From: Pseudoxanthomonas sacheonensis
Lineage (GTDB): Bacteria > Pseudomonadota > Gammaproteobacteria > Xanthomonadales > Xanthomonadaceae
Assembly: GCF_010093305.1 (NCBI RefSeq)
Contig: NZ_PDWS01000012.1
Span: 62,001-126,000 of the forward strand
Length of the DNA stretch: 64,000 nucleotides
Direction: 5' to 3'
Positions 7,032-16,610 of the stretch are shown here, piece after piece. Numbering within the stretch: position 1 is the stretch's first letter; each line of letters begins with the position of its first letter. The position numbers and the translations under genes are program-made. The notes under the pieces were generated by a model. The model was not told the origin of the DNA and ran no database searches. It worked only from the letters and a program-made list of their open reading frames with translations.

Positions 7032-8849
7032 ATGACCCGTCTGCTGCCCAGCCTGCTTGTCCTTGCCACCGCCGCCGTTCTGATGACCGCGGTTCCGCAA
7101 GCCGAAGCCGCGAAGAAGAAAACGGCCGAAACCGTCCAGGTCGCGGAGGACAAGGGCGCGCAGCTGACCAAGCTCTATTCCGAATACTGGGAAGAGACGC
7201 TCAAACTCAATCCTGTCCAAGCCACCTTCCAGGGCGACAACCGCTACAACGACCTGTTGCCCGACTTCGGTTCGGCCGAATACCGCAAACAGCAGCACGA
7301 TTTCACCGTGCGTTGGCTGAAGACCATCAAGGATGTCGGCAGCGCGGGTCTGCAGGGCCAGGATCTGCTGAGCTATGAAATCTTCGTGCGCGATGCGGAG
7401 AACTCGCTGGAAGGCGAGAAATTCCCCGACTGGATGATGCCCGTCAACCAGATGGCCAGTATCGCCAGCTACGCGGTGATGCTGGGCGCGGGCACCAGTG
7501 CGCAACCATTCAAGACGGTGAAGGACTACGACAACTGGCTGGCGCGCGGCAACAGGCTGCCGGTCCTGTTCGACACCGACATCGCCAACATGCGCGAAGG
7601 CATCAAGGCCGGCGTGGTGCAGCCGCGCGCGCTGATGGTCAAGGTCATCCCGCAGCTGGACGCGCTGATCAAGGACAAGCCGGAAGACACCCTGTTCTGG
7701 GGCCCGATCAAGAACCTTCCCGCCGATTTCAGCGCCGCCGACAAGCAACGCCTCACTGCCGACTATCGCAAGATGATCGGCGAACAGCTGCTGCCGGCCT
7801 ATCGCAAACTGCGCGCTTTCATTAACGACGAATACCTGCCGGCCACGCGCGACAGCGTTGGTCTGGACAAACTGCCCGACGGGCTGGCCTGGTACGCCTA
7901 CAACGCGCGCAATTCCACCACCACCGACATGAGCCCCGATGCCATCCACCAGCTCGGCCTGAGCGAGGTGGCGCGCATCCATGGCGAGATCCGCAAGCTG
8001 ATGGCCGAAACCGGCTTCAAGGGCTCGCTGCAGGATTTCTTCAAGTTCATGCAGAACGATCCGCGTTTCAGCTTCAAGGACGAGCCCGCGTTGCTGGCGT
8101 ACTACCGCGCGCTGGAAGCACGGATCAACAAGCGCATTCCCGAGCAGTTCTCGCTGACGCCCAAGGCGCCGTTCGAGATCCGCCCGGTGGAGGAATTCCG
8201 CGCCAAGTCCGCGGCCGGCGGCGAATACCAGAGTCCCAGCGAAGACGGCAGCCGTCCCGGCATCTTCTACGTCAACACCTACGACCTGCCCACACGCAAG
8301 ACCTGGGATGCGGAAGACCTGTATCTGCACGAAGCGATCCCGGGCCATCATTTCCAACTCGCCCTGCAGCAGGAACTCAGCGGCGTGCCGGCATTCCGCC
8401 GCTTCGGCGGCGAGACCGCCTTCATCGAAGGCTGGGGCCTGTACTCCGAATCGCTGGGCAAGTCGTTGGGCGTGTACGAGACTCCGTACGACTACTTCGG
8501 CTACCTGCAGAACGAACTGTGGCGCGCGATCCGCCTGGTCACCGACACCGGCCTGCACAGCAAGGGCTGGACCCGCGAACAGGTGATCAAGTACATGCTG
8601 GACAATTCCGCCGAGAGCGAAACGCAATCCACCGCCGAAGCCGAACGCTACATCGCCTGGCCGGCGCAGGCGCTGGCCTACAAGATCGGCGAACTCAAGA
8701 TCCAGCAGCTGCGGGCCAAGTCGGAGAAGGAATTGGGAAGCAAGTTCGACGTGCGCGAATTCCACGCCGAAGTGCTGAAGGACGGCTCGGTGCCGCTGGA
8801 CGTGCTGGAAGCGAAGATAGACCGCTGGATCGCAAGCAAGAAAGGCTGA
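7032..8849 (+). CDS. DUF885 family secreted metallopeptidase-like protein
   Basis: A 605-residue protein with a signal peptide (MTRLLPSLLVLATAAVLMTA, likely cut at AEA) and a long alpha-helical DUF885 domain. The zinc-type motif is HEAIPGHHFQ (H433, E434, H439, H440), with a downstream glutamate in ETAFIEGW. These HExxxGH proteins resemble carboxypeptidase-like helical gluzincins; the substrate is unknown. The start at 7032 has GGAG eight bases upstream and gives a clean signal peptide, unlike the upstream in-frame start at 6960. A periplasmic location is expected. Confidence 0.88.
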   Translation: MTRLLPSLLVLATAAVLMTAVPQAEAAKKKTAETVQVAEDKGAQLTKLYSEYWEETLKLNPVQATFQGDNRYNDLLPDFGSAEYRKQQHDFTVRWLKTIKDVGSAGLQGQDLLSYEIFVRDAENSLEGEKFPDWMMPVNQMASIASYAVMLGAGTSAQPFKTVKDYDNWLARGNRLPVLFDTDIANMREGIKAGVVQPRALMVKVIPQLDALIKDKPEDTLFWGPIKNLPADFSAADKQRLTADYRKMIGEQLLPAYRKLRAFINDEYLPATRDSVGLDKLPDGLAWYAYNARNSTTTDMSPDAIHQLGLSEVARIHGEIRKLMAETGFKGSLQDFFKFMQNDPRFSFKDEPALLAYYRALEARINKRIPEQFSLTPKAPFEIRPVEEFRAKSAAGGEYQSPSEDGSRPGIFYVNTYDLPTRKTWDAEDLYLHEAIPGHHFQLALQQELSGVPAFRRFGGETAFIEGWGLYSESLGKSLGVYETPYDYFGYLQNELWRAIRLVTDTGLHSKGWTREQVIKYMLDNSAESETQSTAEAERYIAWPAQALAYKIGELKIQQLRAKSEKELGSKFDVREFHAEVLKDGSVPLDVLEAKIDRWIASKKG

Positions 8850-8887
8850 TCCTGCGGAGCGGGCGCAACGCCCGCCCCGCCTCGTGT

Positions 8888-8961
8888 TGTAGGAGCGACG
8901 CGAGTCGCGAAGCTGGTCATCGTTCAGACGTCCACTGCTTCGCGACTCGCGTCGCTCCTAC
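8888..8961. repeat. REP-like palindrome, GTAGGAGC family, copy 2
   Basis: Arms TGTAGGAGCGACGCGAGTCG and its complement CGACTCGCGTCGCTCCTAC enclose about 20 bases. It lies between the convergent DUF885 and oxidoreductase genes, where it may also help stop transcription. Confidence 0.85.
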
Positions 8962-8974
8962 TAGTGGAGGGTCA

Positions 8975-10567
8975 TCACCGCAGATCGGCGATGACCACCT
9001 TGGCCGCGTTGTGCCCCGGCGCGCCGGTCACGCCGCCGCCGGGATGCGTGCCGGCCCCACAGAGATATAGACCCGGTACAGCACCGCGATAATCCGCCTG
9101 GCCGACCATGGGCCGCGCGCTGAAAAGCTGATTGAGCGACAGCGCGCCATGGAAAATATCGCCGCCGATCAGACCGAAAGTGCGTTCGAGATCCATCGGC
9201 GTCAGCACTTGCCTTCCCAACACCGAAGCAGCGAAGCCCGGCGCGTATCTGTCGACCGTGGCGATCATCAGGTCAGCGACTTCGTCGCGATGGTCGTCCC
9301 AGCTGCGGCCGTCGGACAGTTCGGGCTGCACCTGCTGGCAGAACAGGCTGGCAACGTGCTGCCCGGGAGGCGCCAGCGTGTCGTCGAGCGTGGACGGAAT
9401 CAGCATCTCGACGATCGGCTCCTTCGACCATCCGTTCGCACGGGCATCAAGATAGGCGCGGTCCATGTAGTCCAGATCCGGCGCCATGATGATGCCGGCG
9501 GTGAGGTGGTCGCCTTCGCCCGGCAATGCGGTGAAATCGGGCAGTCGCGACAGGGCCACGTTCATGCGCAATGTGCCGGAACCGCAACGCCAGTTGGCCA
9601 TGCGCTCGCGGGTGGGCGCGGGCACCGCGGCCGGCGACATCAACCGCTCGTACAGCAGTTTCGGATTGACGTTGGCGACCACCGCGCGCGCGCGCAAAGT
9701 TTCGCCGGACTCGGTGAGCACACCCACGGCACGCCCCTGCTCGACCAGCACTTCGCGCACGCCCGCATCGGTACGGATTTCCACGCCGGCGGCCACGGCC
9801 GCCTTCGCCATCGCCTGGGTGATCGCGCCCATGCCGCCGATGGCATGGCCCCACGCGCCTTTGACTCCGTTCACTTCGCCGAACACGTGATGCAGCAATA
9901 CGTAGGCCGAACCCGGCGTATACGGGCTGGCGTAGTTGCCGACGATGCCGTCGAAGCCCAACACGGCCTTGATCGGCGTGCTCTCGAACCAGCGATCCAG
10001 GTACTCGCCCGCCGAGACGGTGAACAGATCCAGCAGTTCCTGGCGCAGGGTTTCGTCCAGCGCATGCAGACGCTTTCCCAGGCGCCCCGCGCGCATCAGC
10101 TCGGGAAGCGCTTTCCACCAGCCGCCGTCGGTCACGTTGGGCGGCGGCTGCAGGGCCAACGCACGCAGCACATCGGCGATGGCGTCCAGGCGGCGTTCGT
10201 ATTCGGGCAAGCGCTCGGCGTCGCGGCGGGAGAACTTGGCCACCTGCTCAAGGGTCTCGCCGCCTCCGGTCAGCAGGTAGCGGCCGTCGGGCAACGGCAG
10301 GAAATTGCTGCGCTTGCGGTGCACGATCTTCAAGCCGTGCCCATGCAGGTCCAGGTCGGCGATGACCTTGGGCTGCAGCAGCGACACCGTGTAGGAAGCT
10401 ACCGAATTACGGAAACCGGGATGGAATTCCTCGGTCACGGCCGCACCGCCGACTACTTGCCGGCGTTCCAATACAGTGACCTTCAATCCGGCCTTGGCAA
10501 GATAAGCCGCGCAGACCAGGCCATTGTGGCCGCCTCCCACCAGCAATACATCGCATTTACCCGTCAT
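8975..10567 (-). CDS. FAD-dependent oxidoreductase, PYROXD2 / phytoene-desaturase-like
   Basis: A 530-residue flavoprotein. The N-terminal dinucleotide-binding motif is VLLVGGGHNGLVCAAYLAKA followed by the LKVTVLE strand; the C-terminal FAD motif is PGLYLCGAGTHPGGGVTGAP. This layout matches the NAD(P)/FAD-dependent PYROXD2-type family, relatives of carotenoid desaturases; the natural substrate is not known and no other carotenoid genes are nearby. The ATG at 10567 is chosen over a GTG three codons earlier. It is divergent from the LysM/FecR gene. Confidence 0.85.
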   Translation of the reverse strand: MTGKCDVLLVGGGHNGLVCAAYLAKAGLKVTVLERRQVVGGAAVTEEFHPGFRNSVASYTVSLLQPKVIADLDLHGHGLKIVHRKRSNFLPLPDGRYLLTGGGETLEQVAKFSRRDAERLPEYERRLDAIADVLRALALQPPPNVTDGGWWKALPELMRAGRLGKRLHALDETLRQELLDLFTVSAGEYLDRWFESTPIKAVLGFDGIVGNYASPYTPGSAYVLLHHVFGEVNGVKGAWGHAIGGMGAITQAMAKAAVAAGVEIRTDAGVREVLVEQGRAVGVLTESGETLRARAVVANVNPKLLYERLMSPAAVPAPTRERMANWRCGSGTLRMNVALSRLPDFTALPGEGDHLTAGIIMAPDLDYMDRAYLDARANGWSKEPIVEMLIPSTLDDTLAPPGQHVASLFCQQVQPELSDGRSWDDHRDEVADLMIATVDRYAPGFAASVLGRQVLTPMDLERTFGLIGGDIFHGALSLNQLFSARPMVGQADYRGAVPGLYLCGAGTHPGGGVTGAPGHNAAKVVIADLR

Positions 10568-10687
10568 CTGGAACACCCTGTCTTCCCGGCTTGGAATAGC
10601 CGTCCGACAGGAATCATCTCGCGAAAACGGTCTGCGCGTAACGTAGGTTCCAGTCTGGCCAGGCCACTTAATGCCAACCGGTTCACT

Positions 10688-10693
10688 TATAAT
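10688..10693 (+). promoter_or_regulatory. Candidate -10 box for the FecR/LysM-CHASE2 operon
   Basis: A perfect TATAAT hexamer lies 24 bases before the first ATG at 10717. The expected -35 window reads CACTTA, so the promoter would be weak or activator-dependent. Confidence 0.45.
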
Positions 10694-10716
10694 CGTGGAA
10701 GTGGGGCATCGGCGAC

Positions 10717-12393
10717 ATGATGGGCATGCGGGTCAGTTTCGATATCGACTATTCCAGCTGGCGCCGTGCTGGCCTGCTGGGCAGATGCTGCATGCTGTTG
10801 CTGTTGCTGGCATGCAGTCCGCTGGCCCTGGCCGAGGACTGGAGCTACCGCATCCGCCCAGGCGACACGATCTGGGACCTGGCAGGCGAGTACCTCAAAC
10901 CCGGCATTCCCTGGCAGCGCCTGCAGGCGCATAACGGCATCTCCAACCCCTACCAGCTTCCCCCCGGCTCTACGGTTCGCTTCCCGCTTGCCTGGCTGCA
11001 TCTGCAGCCGGCGCGGGCGCGGGTGGTCGCAGTACGCGGCCAGGCCCTGGTCGATGGCATCGGGAGCGGCCGGGCCGTCCCGGCGACCGAAGGCATGCAG
11101 TTGGGCGCCGGCGCTCTTTTGCGTACCGCGCGGGATGCGACATTGACCCTGGAGTTCGCCGACCACACGCGCCTGCTGCTGCAAAGCGATAGCGAACTTC
11201 GCCTGGACCGCCTCAGCCAGTACGGCAAGAGCGGCATGGTCGATACCCGCCTGCGCCTGCAACGCGGCCGCATCACCAATAGCGTGACCCCCAGCCGCGG
11301 CGCTTCGCCGGCCTTCATCGTGGACACGCCCAACGCCACTTCGGCGGTACGCGGTACGCGCTTCCGGGTGAACGCGGAGGAGTCGCGCACCCAGGCCGAA
11401 GTGACCGAAGGCAGCGTCGCGGTCAGCGCCGGCTCCCGCAACGCGCTGGTCAGGCATGGTTATGGCGCAGTGGTGGCCGCCGGACAGGCGGCGCCGATCC
11501 GGGCGGTGCCGCTGTTGCCCGCGCCGGATCTCTCGGGCGTTCCCGCGAAGTTGAACGGCACGCGCGCCGAAGTGCAATGGCACGCGCTGGAACAGGCGCG
11601 GCGTTACCGCGTGCAGGCCAGCAATACGGCCACCTTCGATACCCTGCTGGCCGACCTGGAAACCACCGCGCCGCTGGCCAAGCTGCCGTTGCTGCAGGAG
11701 GGGGCGTATTTCCTGCGCGTGCGCGCCATCGACGCGCAGGGACTGGAAGGCCACGACGCCACCACCCGTTTCGTCGCCGAAACGCTGCCCGAACCTCCCT
11801 TCGCCATCGCGCCCAAGACCGACAGCCTGGTCCGCGAAGTCCAGCCCGAGTTCCGTTGGGCGGACGTAGCCGAGGCGGCGGGCTACCGCTTCGAACTGGC
11901 CGACAACGCCGGTTTCGAACGCCCGCTTTCCTTCCAGGAAAAGGGCACCCGCACGCGCGCGCCGCGCGCGCTGGCGCCCGGCCGCTATTACTGGCGCATC
12001 GCAAGCGACGCCAGCAACGGCCGTCAAGGCCCGTACGGCGACCCCATCGCATTCACCGTGCAGCCTTTGCCGGAAGCGGGCGAGATCGAAGACGAAGCCG
12101 GCGACTCGCGCAGCGTGACTTTCCACTGGCGCGCCGGGGAACCGGGCCAGCGCTACCGCTTCCAGTTGTCGCGCTCGCCCGACTTCAAGAATCCCCGCGT
12201 CGACCAGGTGGTGGACCAATCGCAGATCACTCTGCCCAAACTCCGGGCGGGCACCTGGTACCTGCGCGCGCAGGCCATCGGCGGCGACGGCTACGAAGCG
12301 CCTTTCCCGCCTGCGCAACGCGTGAAGGTGCCGTGCGGCGTCTGCAAGGGCATCGCAGCGGGCGGCATGCTGTGGATCCTGCTGACGCTATGA
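10717..12393 (+). CDS. Periplasmic LysM-FecR-domain protein with fibronectin-like repeats
   Basis: A 558-residue protein: signal peptide (hydrophobic core LLLLLACSPLALA near residues 27-40), a LysM domain (YRIRPGDTIWDLAGEYLKPG), a FecR domain (about 90-240; TPNATSAVRGTRFRV), then two or three beta-sandwich repeats (about 260-530; e.g. EARRYRV/RYYWRIAS patterns). LysM suggests peptidoglycan binding. The stop overlaps the start of the CHASE2-GGDEF gene (ATGA), so the two are coupled; FecR-type proteins are commonly paired with CHASE2 sensors, and a periplasmic partner role is inferred. Confidence 0.85.
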   Translation: MMGMRVSFDIDYSSWRRAGLLGRCCMLLLLLACSPLALAEDWSYRIRPGDTIWDLAGEYLKPGIPWQRLQAHNGISNPYQLPPGSTVRFPLAWLHLQPARARVVAVRGQALVDGIGSGRAVPATEGMQLGAGALLRTARDATLTLEFADHTRLLLQSDSELRLDRLSQYGKSGMVDTRLRLQRGRITNSVTPSRGASPAFIVDTPNATSAVRGTRFRVNAEESRTQAEVTEGSVAVSAGSRNALVRHGYGAVVAAGQAAPIRAVPLLPAPDLSGVPAKLNGTRAEVQWHALEQARRYRVQASNTATFDTLLADLETTAPLAKLPLLQEGAYFLRVRAIDAQGLEGHDATTRFVAETLPEPPFAIAPKTDSLVREVQPEFRWADVAEAAGYRFELADNAGFERPLSFQEKGTRTRAPRALAPGRYYWRIASDASNGRQGPYGDPIAFTVQPLPEAGEIEDEAGDSRSVTFHWRAGEPGQRYRFQLSRSPDFKNPRVDQVVDQSQITLPKLRAGTWYLRAQAIGGDGYEAPFPPAQRVKVPCGVCKGIAAGGMLWILLTL

Positions 12394-14075
12394 ACGGACC
12401 GCGCACCCACGCGATCCGGAGCAGATCGCGCCTGCTCACCGCACTGGCCGCGGCCTCGATCGTGACCTTGCTGCATTTGTTCTCGGCGACCTGGCGCGCG
12501 GATGCGTGGATGTACGACGCGCTGGTCCAAGCCTCTTCCCACACCGCCGACGACCGCATCGTGATCGTGGCGATCGACGAAAAAAGCCTGACCGAACTCG
12601 GGCGCTGGCCGTGGTCGCGGCGCACGCACGCCGAACTGCTGGGGCGCCTTGGCGATGCCGGCGTACGCGGCGTGGCTCTGAACATCCTGCTTTCGGAGCC
12701 CGCCCTGTTCGACCCGGAAGGCGATGCGCTGCTGGCGCAGGCGTTGAACCGCAGCGGCAAGGTGGTGCTGCCGGTATACGCCGAGGCCGAACACCTCAAC
12801 GGCCCTTCGGTGGAACTCATGCCGATCCCCGAGTTCGCCGCCGCAGCCGCTTCGCTGGGCCATGTGGACATGGCGCTGGACGGCGACGGCATGGCGCGCA
12901 GCATGTTCCTGCGCGCCGGTCTGGGCTCGCCGCACTGGCCGTCGCTGGCCCTGGCCCTGAGCCAGATCGGAAACGAGCCCAACCCCGCCGCCGAACTTCC
13001 GGGGCTGCGCGTGGCCGACCTGCAGGATGCGTCGCCGCATCGCTGGGTGCGCGACTACCAGGTGCTGATCCCGTACACGGACCCGCCCGACGGCTTCCAG
13101 ACCGTCTCCTACGTCGACGTGCTGAAAGGAACCGTGCCGCCTTCATTGCTGCGCGGGCGCTGGGTGCTGGTGGGCGTGACCGCCGCGGGCATGGGCGACG
13201 AACTTGCCGCACCGGGTTGGCACGCCACGGAACCGCGCATGTCGGGTATCGACTACCAGGCCAACGCGCTGAACATGCTGATGGGCAACGATGCCGTGGT
13301 GCCGCTGTCGATAACCTGGCAGGTCGCCCTGTCGAGCCTGATGGTGATCCTGCCGCTGCTGCTGCTCGGGCTTCCCGGGCTGCATCGGATCTGGCGGCCG
13401 ATGCTCATCGCATTGCTGACGGTACCGTTGCTGTCCTGGCTGCTGCTGCGGTTCGCGCATGTGTGGTATCCGCCGGTACCCGCGCTGCTGGTGCTGGGCC
13501 TGGGCGCCTCGCTGCTGATTCTGCGCGCGCTGCGGCGGACGCGGCTGCAGGCCCAGTCCGACCCCCTTACCGGCCTGGCCAACCGCATCAAGTTCGACGA
13601 GGAACTGGAACAGGAACTGCGCTCGGCGCGGCGCACCGGCCAGCCGCTTTCCTTGCTGCTGCTGGACGTAGACCATTTCAAGCGCCTCAACGACGGCCTG
13701 GGCCATCCCGCTGGCGACGAAGTGCTGCGCGCGCTGTCCACCATCCTGCGGGGCCGTGCGCGCCGTCCCCGCGACCTGGTGGCGCGTCTGGGCGGCGACG
13801 AGTTCGCCGTACTGCTGCCCGAAACAACACCGCAGGCAGCCGCCGCCATCGCGACCACCATCCATGTGGACCTGGCCAACTTGTCCTCGCGCACCGGCAA
13901 CCATGTGCCTTTGCCGCCGTTCACGGCCAGCATCGGCATCCACACCACCCAGAGCGAAGAAGAAACCGCGGCGTACGTGTTCGAACTCGCCGACAACGCG
14001 CTCTACCAGGCCAAGCAGGCCGGCCGCAACCGCAGCTTCAGCCATACCGGCGAACGGGGTTGCGCGCCGAGCTGA
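12390..14075 (+). CDS. CHASE2-GGDEF diguanylate cyclase
   Basis: A 561-residue membrane protein. An N-terminal helix (residues about 11-30) leads into an extracytoplasmic CHASE2 domain (about 40-300; IVIVAIDEKSLTELGRWPWS), three transmembrane helices (about 308-390) and a C-terminal GGDEF domain (about 395-550). The catalytic motif GGDEF is intact (468-472) and an RxxD inhibitory I-site (R459-D462) sits five residues before it, so it should make c-di-GMP with product feedback. There is no EAL. It begins on the four-base overlap with the FecR/LysM gene. Confidence 0.93.
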   Translation: MNGPRTHAIRSRSRLLTALAAASIVTLLHLFSATWRADAWMYDALVQASSHTADDRIVIVAIDEKSLTELGRWPWSRRTHAELLGRLGDAGVRGVALNILLSEPALFDPEGDALLAQALNRSGKVVLPVYAEAEHLNGPSVELMPIPEFAAAAASLGHVDMALDGDGMARSMFLRAGLGSPHWPSLALALSQIGNEPNPAAELPGLRVADLQDASPHRWVRDYQVLIPYTDPPDGFQTVSYVDVLKGTVPPSLLRGRWVLVGVTAAGMGDELAAPGWHATEPRMSGIDYQANALNMLMGNDAVVPLSITWQVALSSLMVILPLLLLGLPGLHRIWRPMLIALLTVPLLSWLLLRFAHVWYPPVPALLVLGLGASLLILRALRRTRLQAQSDPLTGLANRIKFDEELEQELRSARRTGQPLSLLLLDVDHFKRLNDGLGHPAGDEVLRALSTILRGRARRPRDLVARLGGDEFAVLLPETTPQAAAAIATTIHVDLANLSSRTGNHVPLPPFTASIGIHTTQSEEETAAYVFELADNALYQAKQAGRNRSFSHTGERGCAPS

Positions 14076-14089
14076 AGCATCAGCGAACG

Positions 14090-15463
14090 TTAGACCGGCA
14101 ACACCATGCCCGGCCGCGCCAACTGCACCTGGATACCGTCGCGCTCGCCGATCTCGCCCGCCAAGGCTTCGCGCGCCTTGTCTTCCCCATGCACCAGCAC
14201 CAGGGGCGGATGCGCGGCAAAGCCGCCGTACCAGGCCATCAAACCGCGCTGGTCGGTATGCGCGGACAGTCCGCCGATGGTGTGCCGCTTGGCCTGCACC
14301 CGATAGTCGCGGCCATGGATGCGCGCCCATTGGGCGCCGTCGACCAGACGCCTTCCTAGCGTGCCTTCGGCCTGGTAGCCGACGAACACCAGATGCGTAC
14401 TGTCGCGGCCCAGATTGTGCTTGAGATGGTGCAGGATGCGTCCGCCATTGGCCATGCCGGAACCGGCGATGATGATCGCGCCGCCCTGCACCTCGTTGAT
14501 GGCCATCGAATCCTGCGCGCTTTCGGCGATGCGCAGGTTAGGTAGCTGGAACGGGTTGAGCCTGCGCTTCCAAACCGCTTGCGCATCGGCGTCGAACAGA
14601 TCGGTATGACGGTCGTAGACCGAAACGACTTTCGCCGCCATCGGGCTGTCCAGGAAGATCTTCCAGCGCGACAGCCGCCACTCTTCCCAATGACGGGCGA
14701 ACCAGTACAGCAGTTCCTGGCTGCGGCCCACCGCGAACGCGGGAATCAGCACGTTGCCGCCCTCTTGCCAGGCCTGGGCGAATATTTCTCCCAGTTCATG
14801 GATGGTATCCAGGCGGGCGCGATGGTTGCGGTCGCCATAGGTGGATTCCATCAGCACCATGTCCGCCTGCCCGATGATCTCGGGATCGCGCAGGATCGGC
14901 GTGCCGTTCGGACCGAGGTCCCCCGAGAACACGAGCTTCCTGCCGTCCGCCCACAATTCTGTGATGGAAGAACCCAGAATATGCCCCGCATCGCGGAACG
15001 CTATCTCCACACCAGGAAGGATTTCGCGGCGCGCGCCATAGGGCATCGCCTGCACCTGGCGCATGGCCTGCTCCACATCGGCGCGCGCATACAACGGCAC
15101 CATTTCGACATCGCCCGGACCCAGCGTGCGGTTGGCGCGTTCGGCGTCGGATTCGGCCAGCGACGCCGAATCCAGAAGCATCACCGGCATCAGCTCGCCG
15201 CCGGCTTGCTGGATGAAGATCGGCCCTGCGAAACCGCGTTTGACCAGCAGCGGCACGCGCCCGACATGGTCGATATGCGCGTGGCTTATCACCAGCGCGT
15301 CCAGCCACGCCGGTTCGAACGGGAAAGGATCCGCGTTGCGCGCCTCGGCCTCGCGGCTGCCTTGCATCATTCCGCAGTCCAGCAGGATGCGCTTGCCGGC
15401 GGCCACCACCAGATGCATGGAGCCGGTGACCTCGCCTGCGGCGCCATGGAATTCGACCTGCAT
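14090..15463 (-). CDS. MBL-fold / beta-CASP RNase-like hydrolase
   Basis: A 457-residue protein with the metallo-beta-lactamase zinc motif SHAHIDHVGR (about residues 59-68), later ligands in RDAGHILGS and FSGDLG, a beta-CASP insert with MESTYGDR and the AFAVGRSQELLY segment, and a terminal RMMBL part (KRHTIGGLSAHTDQRGL). This is the CPSF/YsjA-like group that includes RNases and exonucleases; the precise substrate is unknown. It converges on the GGDEF gene and follows a terminator that isolates it from the next leftward gene. Confidence 0.88.
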   Translation of the reverse strand: MQVEFHGAAGEVTGSMHLVVAAGKRILLDCGMMQGSREAEARNADPFPFEPAWLDALVISHAHIDHVGRVPLLVKRGFAGPIFIQQAGGELMPVMLLDSASLAESDAERANRTLGPGDVEMVPLYARADVEQAMRQVQAMPYGARREILPGVEIAFRDAGHILGSSITELWADGRKLVFSGDLGPNGTPILRDPEIIGQADMVLMESTYGDRNHRARLDTIHELGEIFAQAWQEGGNVLIPAFAVGRSQELLYWFARHWEEWRLSRWKIFLDSPMAAKVVSVYDRHTDLFDADAQAVWKRRLNPFQLPNLRIAESAQDSMAINEVQGGAIIIAGSGMANGGRILHHLKHNLGRDSTHLVFVGYQAEGTLGRRLVDGAQWARIHGRDYRVQAKRHTIGGLSAHTDQRGLMAWYGGFAAHPPLVLVHGEDKAREALAGEIGERDGIQVQLARPGMVLPV

Positions 15464-15535
15464 GCTTGAATGCCTTAATAGCTCATTGGTATTGAAGATA
15501 TTGCCGCCAAGTCGATGCAGATGCAGCCATAGACA

Positions 15536-15562
15536 GCAAAAGGGCCCGCATAACGGGCCCTT
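15536..15562 (-). terminator. Intrinsic terminator after the low-GC orphan gene
   Basis: A nine-base stem AAGGGCCCG/CGGGCCCTT (540-548 and 554-562) with a five-base loop is followed on the minus strand by TTTTGCT. It lies 40 bases past the stop of the gene at 15606-16610. Confidence 0.7.
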
Positions 15563-15605
15563 CTACCTGAACCTGAAACCACGGCTATTGTTCTACTTAG
15601 CTAAA

Positions 15606-16610
15606 TCAACGCCCAGGGACGCGACAGCATGTACGGGAGGCACGGAGACTGGCATTCCCCGCGGAGTTGTTCTGGGCAGAGCAAACGCCCCCAGAGAAAA
15701 ATACAAATGGCATTTGCCAAGTGGACGATTCGCAGTTTGTGGCCGTTTGGGTGTAGGTGGCTGTACATGCCGGGGCAACAGCATTCGCCGTGGCGCCCGC
15801 TGCAACCGACACCACCGTATCTGCTGTATCCACGCAATCCAGCGCAGTCGCTTGCGGATTGATGTAGTAGCCGACAACATCAGCCACAAGGTGCAACTGC
15901 CGCTCCGAATAGATGTTCATTTCGTTGGCGGAAGCACCTTGATCTAGCCTCACTATCGCAAAGTTGCTCAAGATTCCGCCGGCCGTATAGACTTGGGTGG
16001 CCGCCAGCGGCTGGGTCCCCAGGAAAGGGAATGCCGTGAAATAGCCTGTTTGCGCGGGCGTAACGGAAGTAAAATTCACAGCTACCGCGGCGAAGGAACC
16101 GGCCGCACCCATGCCACTGCAATTGCTCGCGTCGCCACCTTGGAAGCTGTAGTCGGATACGGCGCTCACATCAACACCCCGGGTGGTACCAGCCGCAATA
16201 GCGCCGACGGCCAGACGGGTATCCAGGATGCGGCAGGGCGGGATGGGCACGAAGACCAAATCAGCCGCGATTTCGCCCAGTGTTTTTGGTGTGATCGCAC
16301 CGCCTTTCGCTGCAACCGATGCGCCCAACAGGGCATTGTTCATCGTGTCAAAGTTGCGGGCATCCGCTGCTTTCTGCAGATCATTAAGCGACGCTTTCGC
16401 AAACAACGGCCCCATCTCCTTTGCCCAACTACTCAGATTCGCTTTATAGGCCTCCTGAACATAAGGCCCCCATTGCTTGACAATCTTGCGAACTAGTTGC
16501 CCACGCTGGGTTTTAGGTTGATAGGCTTCTGCAGCTGAAGCCTGCTGAATGAATTCCCCATTACATAACACCAACGCAAAGGCTATAGATACTGCGAGAA
16601 CCTTGTTCAT
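15606..16610 (-). CDS. Secreted orphan protein with PPCRxLDTR-type beta domain; atypically low GC
   Basis: A 334-residue protein with a signal peptide (MNKVLAVSIAFALVLCNGEF…QASA), a helical region (about 30-115), then a domain that opens FVPIPPCRILDTRLA and closes with QLHLVADVVGYYI (about 125-265). That beginning and end recur in secreted proteins of several phyla as an uncharacterised beta-rich repeat. The tail is Cys-rich and ends SRTCCRVPGR. GC content is visibly lower (near 50%) than neighbouring genes, suggesting acquisition. GGGAGA precedes the 16610 start. Function unknown. Confidence 0.7.
   Translation of the reverse strand: MNKVLAVSIAFALVLCNGEFIQQASAAEAYQPKTQRGQLVRKIVKQWGPYVQEAYKANLSSWAKEMGPLFAKASLNDLQKAADARNFDTMNNALLGASVAAKGGAITPKTLGEIAADLVFVPIPPCRILDTRLAVGAIAAGTTRGVDVSAVSDYSFQGGDASNCSGMGAAGSFAAVAVNFTSVTPAQTGYFTAFPFLGTQPLAATQVYTAGGILSNFAIVRLDQGASANEMNIYSERQLHLVADVVGYYINPQATALDCVDTADTVVSVAAGATANAVAPACTATYTQTATNCESSTWQMPFVFFSGGVCSAQNNSAGNASLRASRTCCRVPGR

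Noticed and set aside
6954-8765. Long minus-strand open frame opposite the DUF885 gene
   Set aside because: It mirrors the codon phase of a clear signal-peptide metallopeptidase; composition (runs of His/Gln/Val) is typical of antisense shadows in high-GC DNA.
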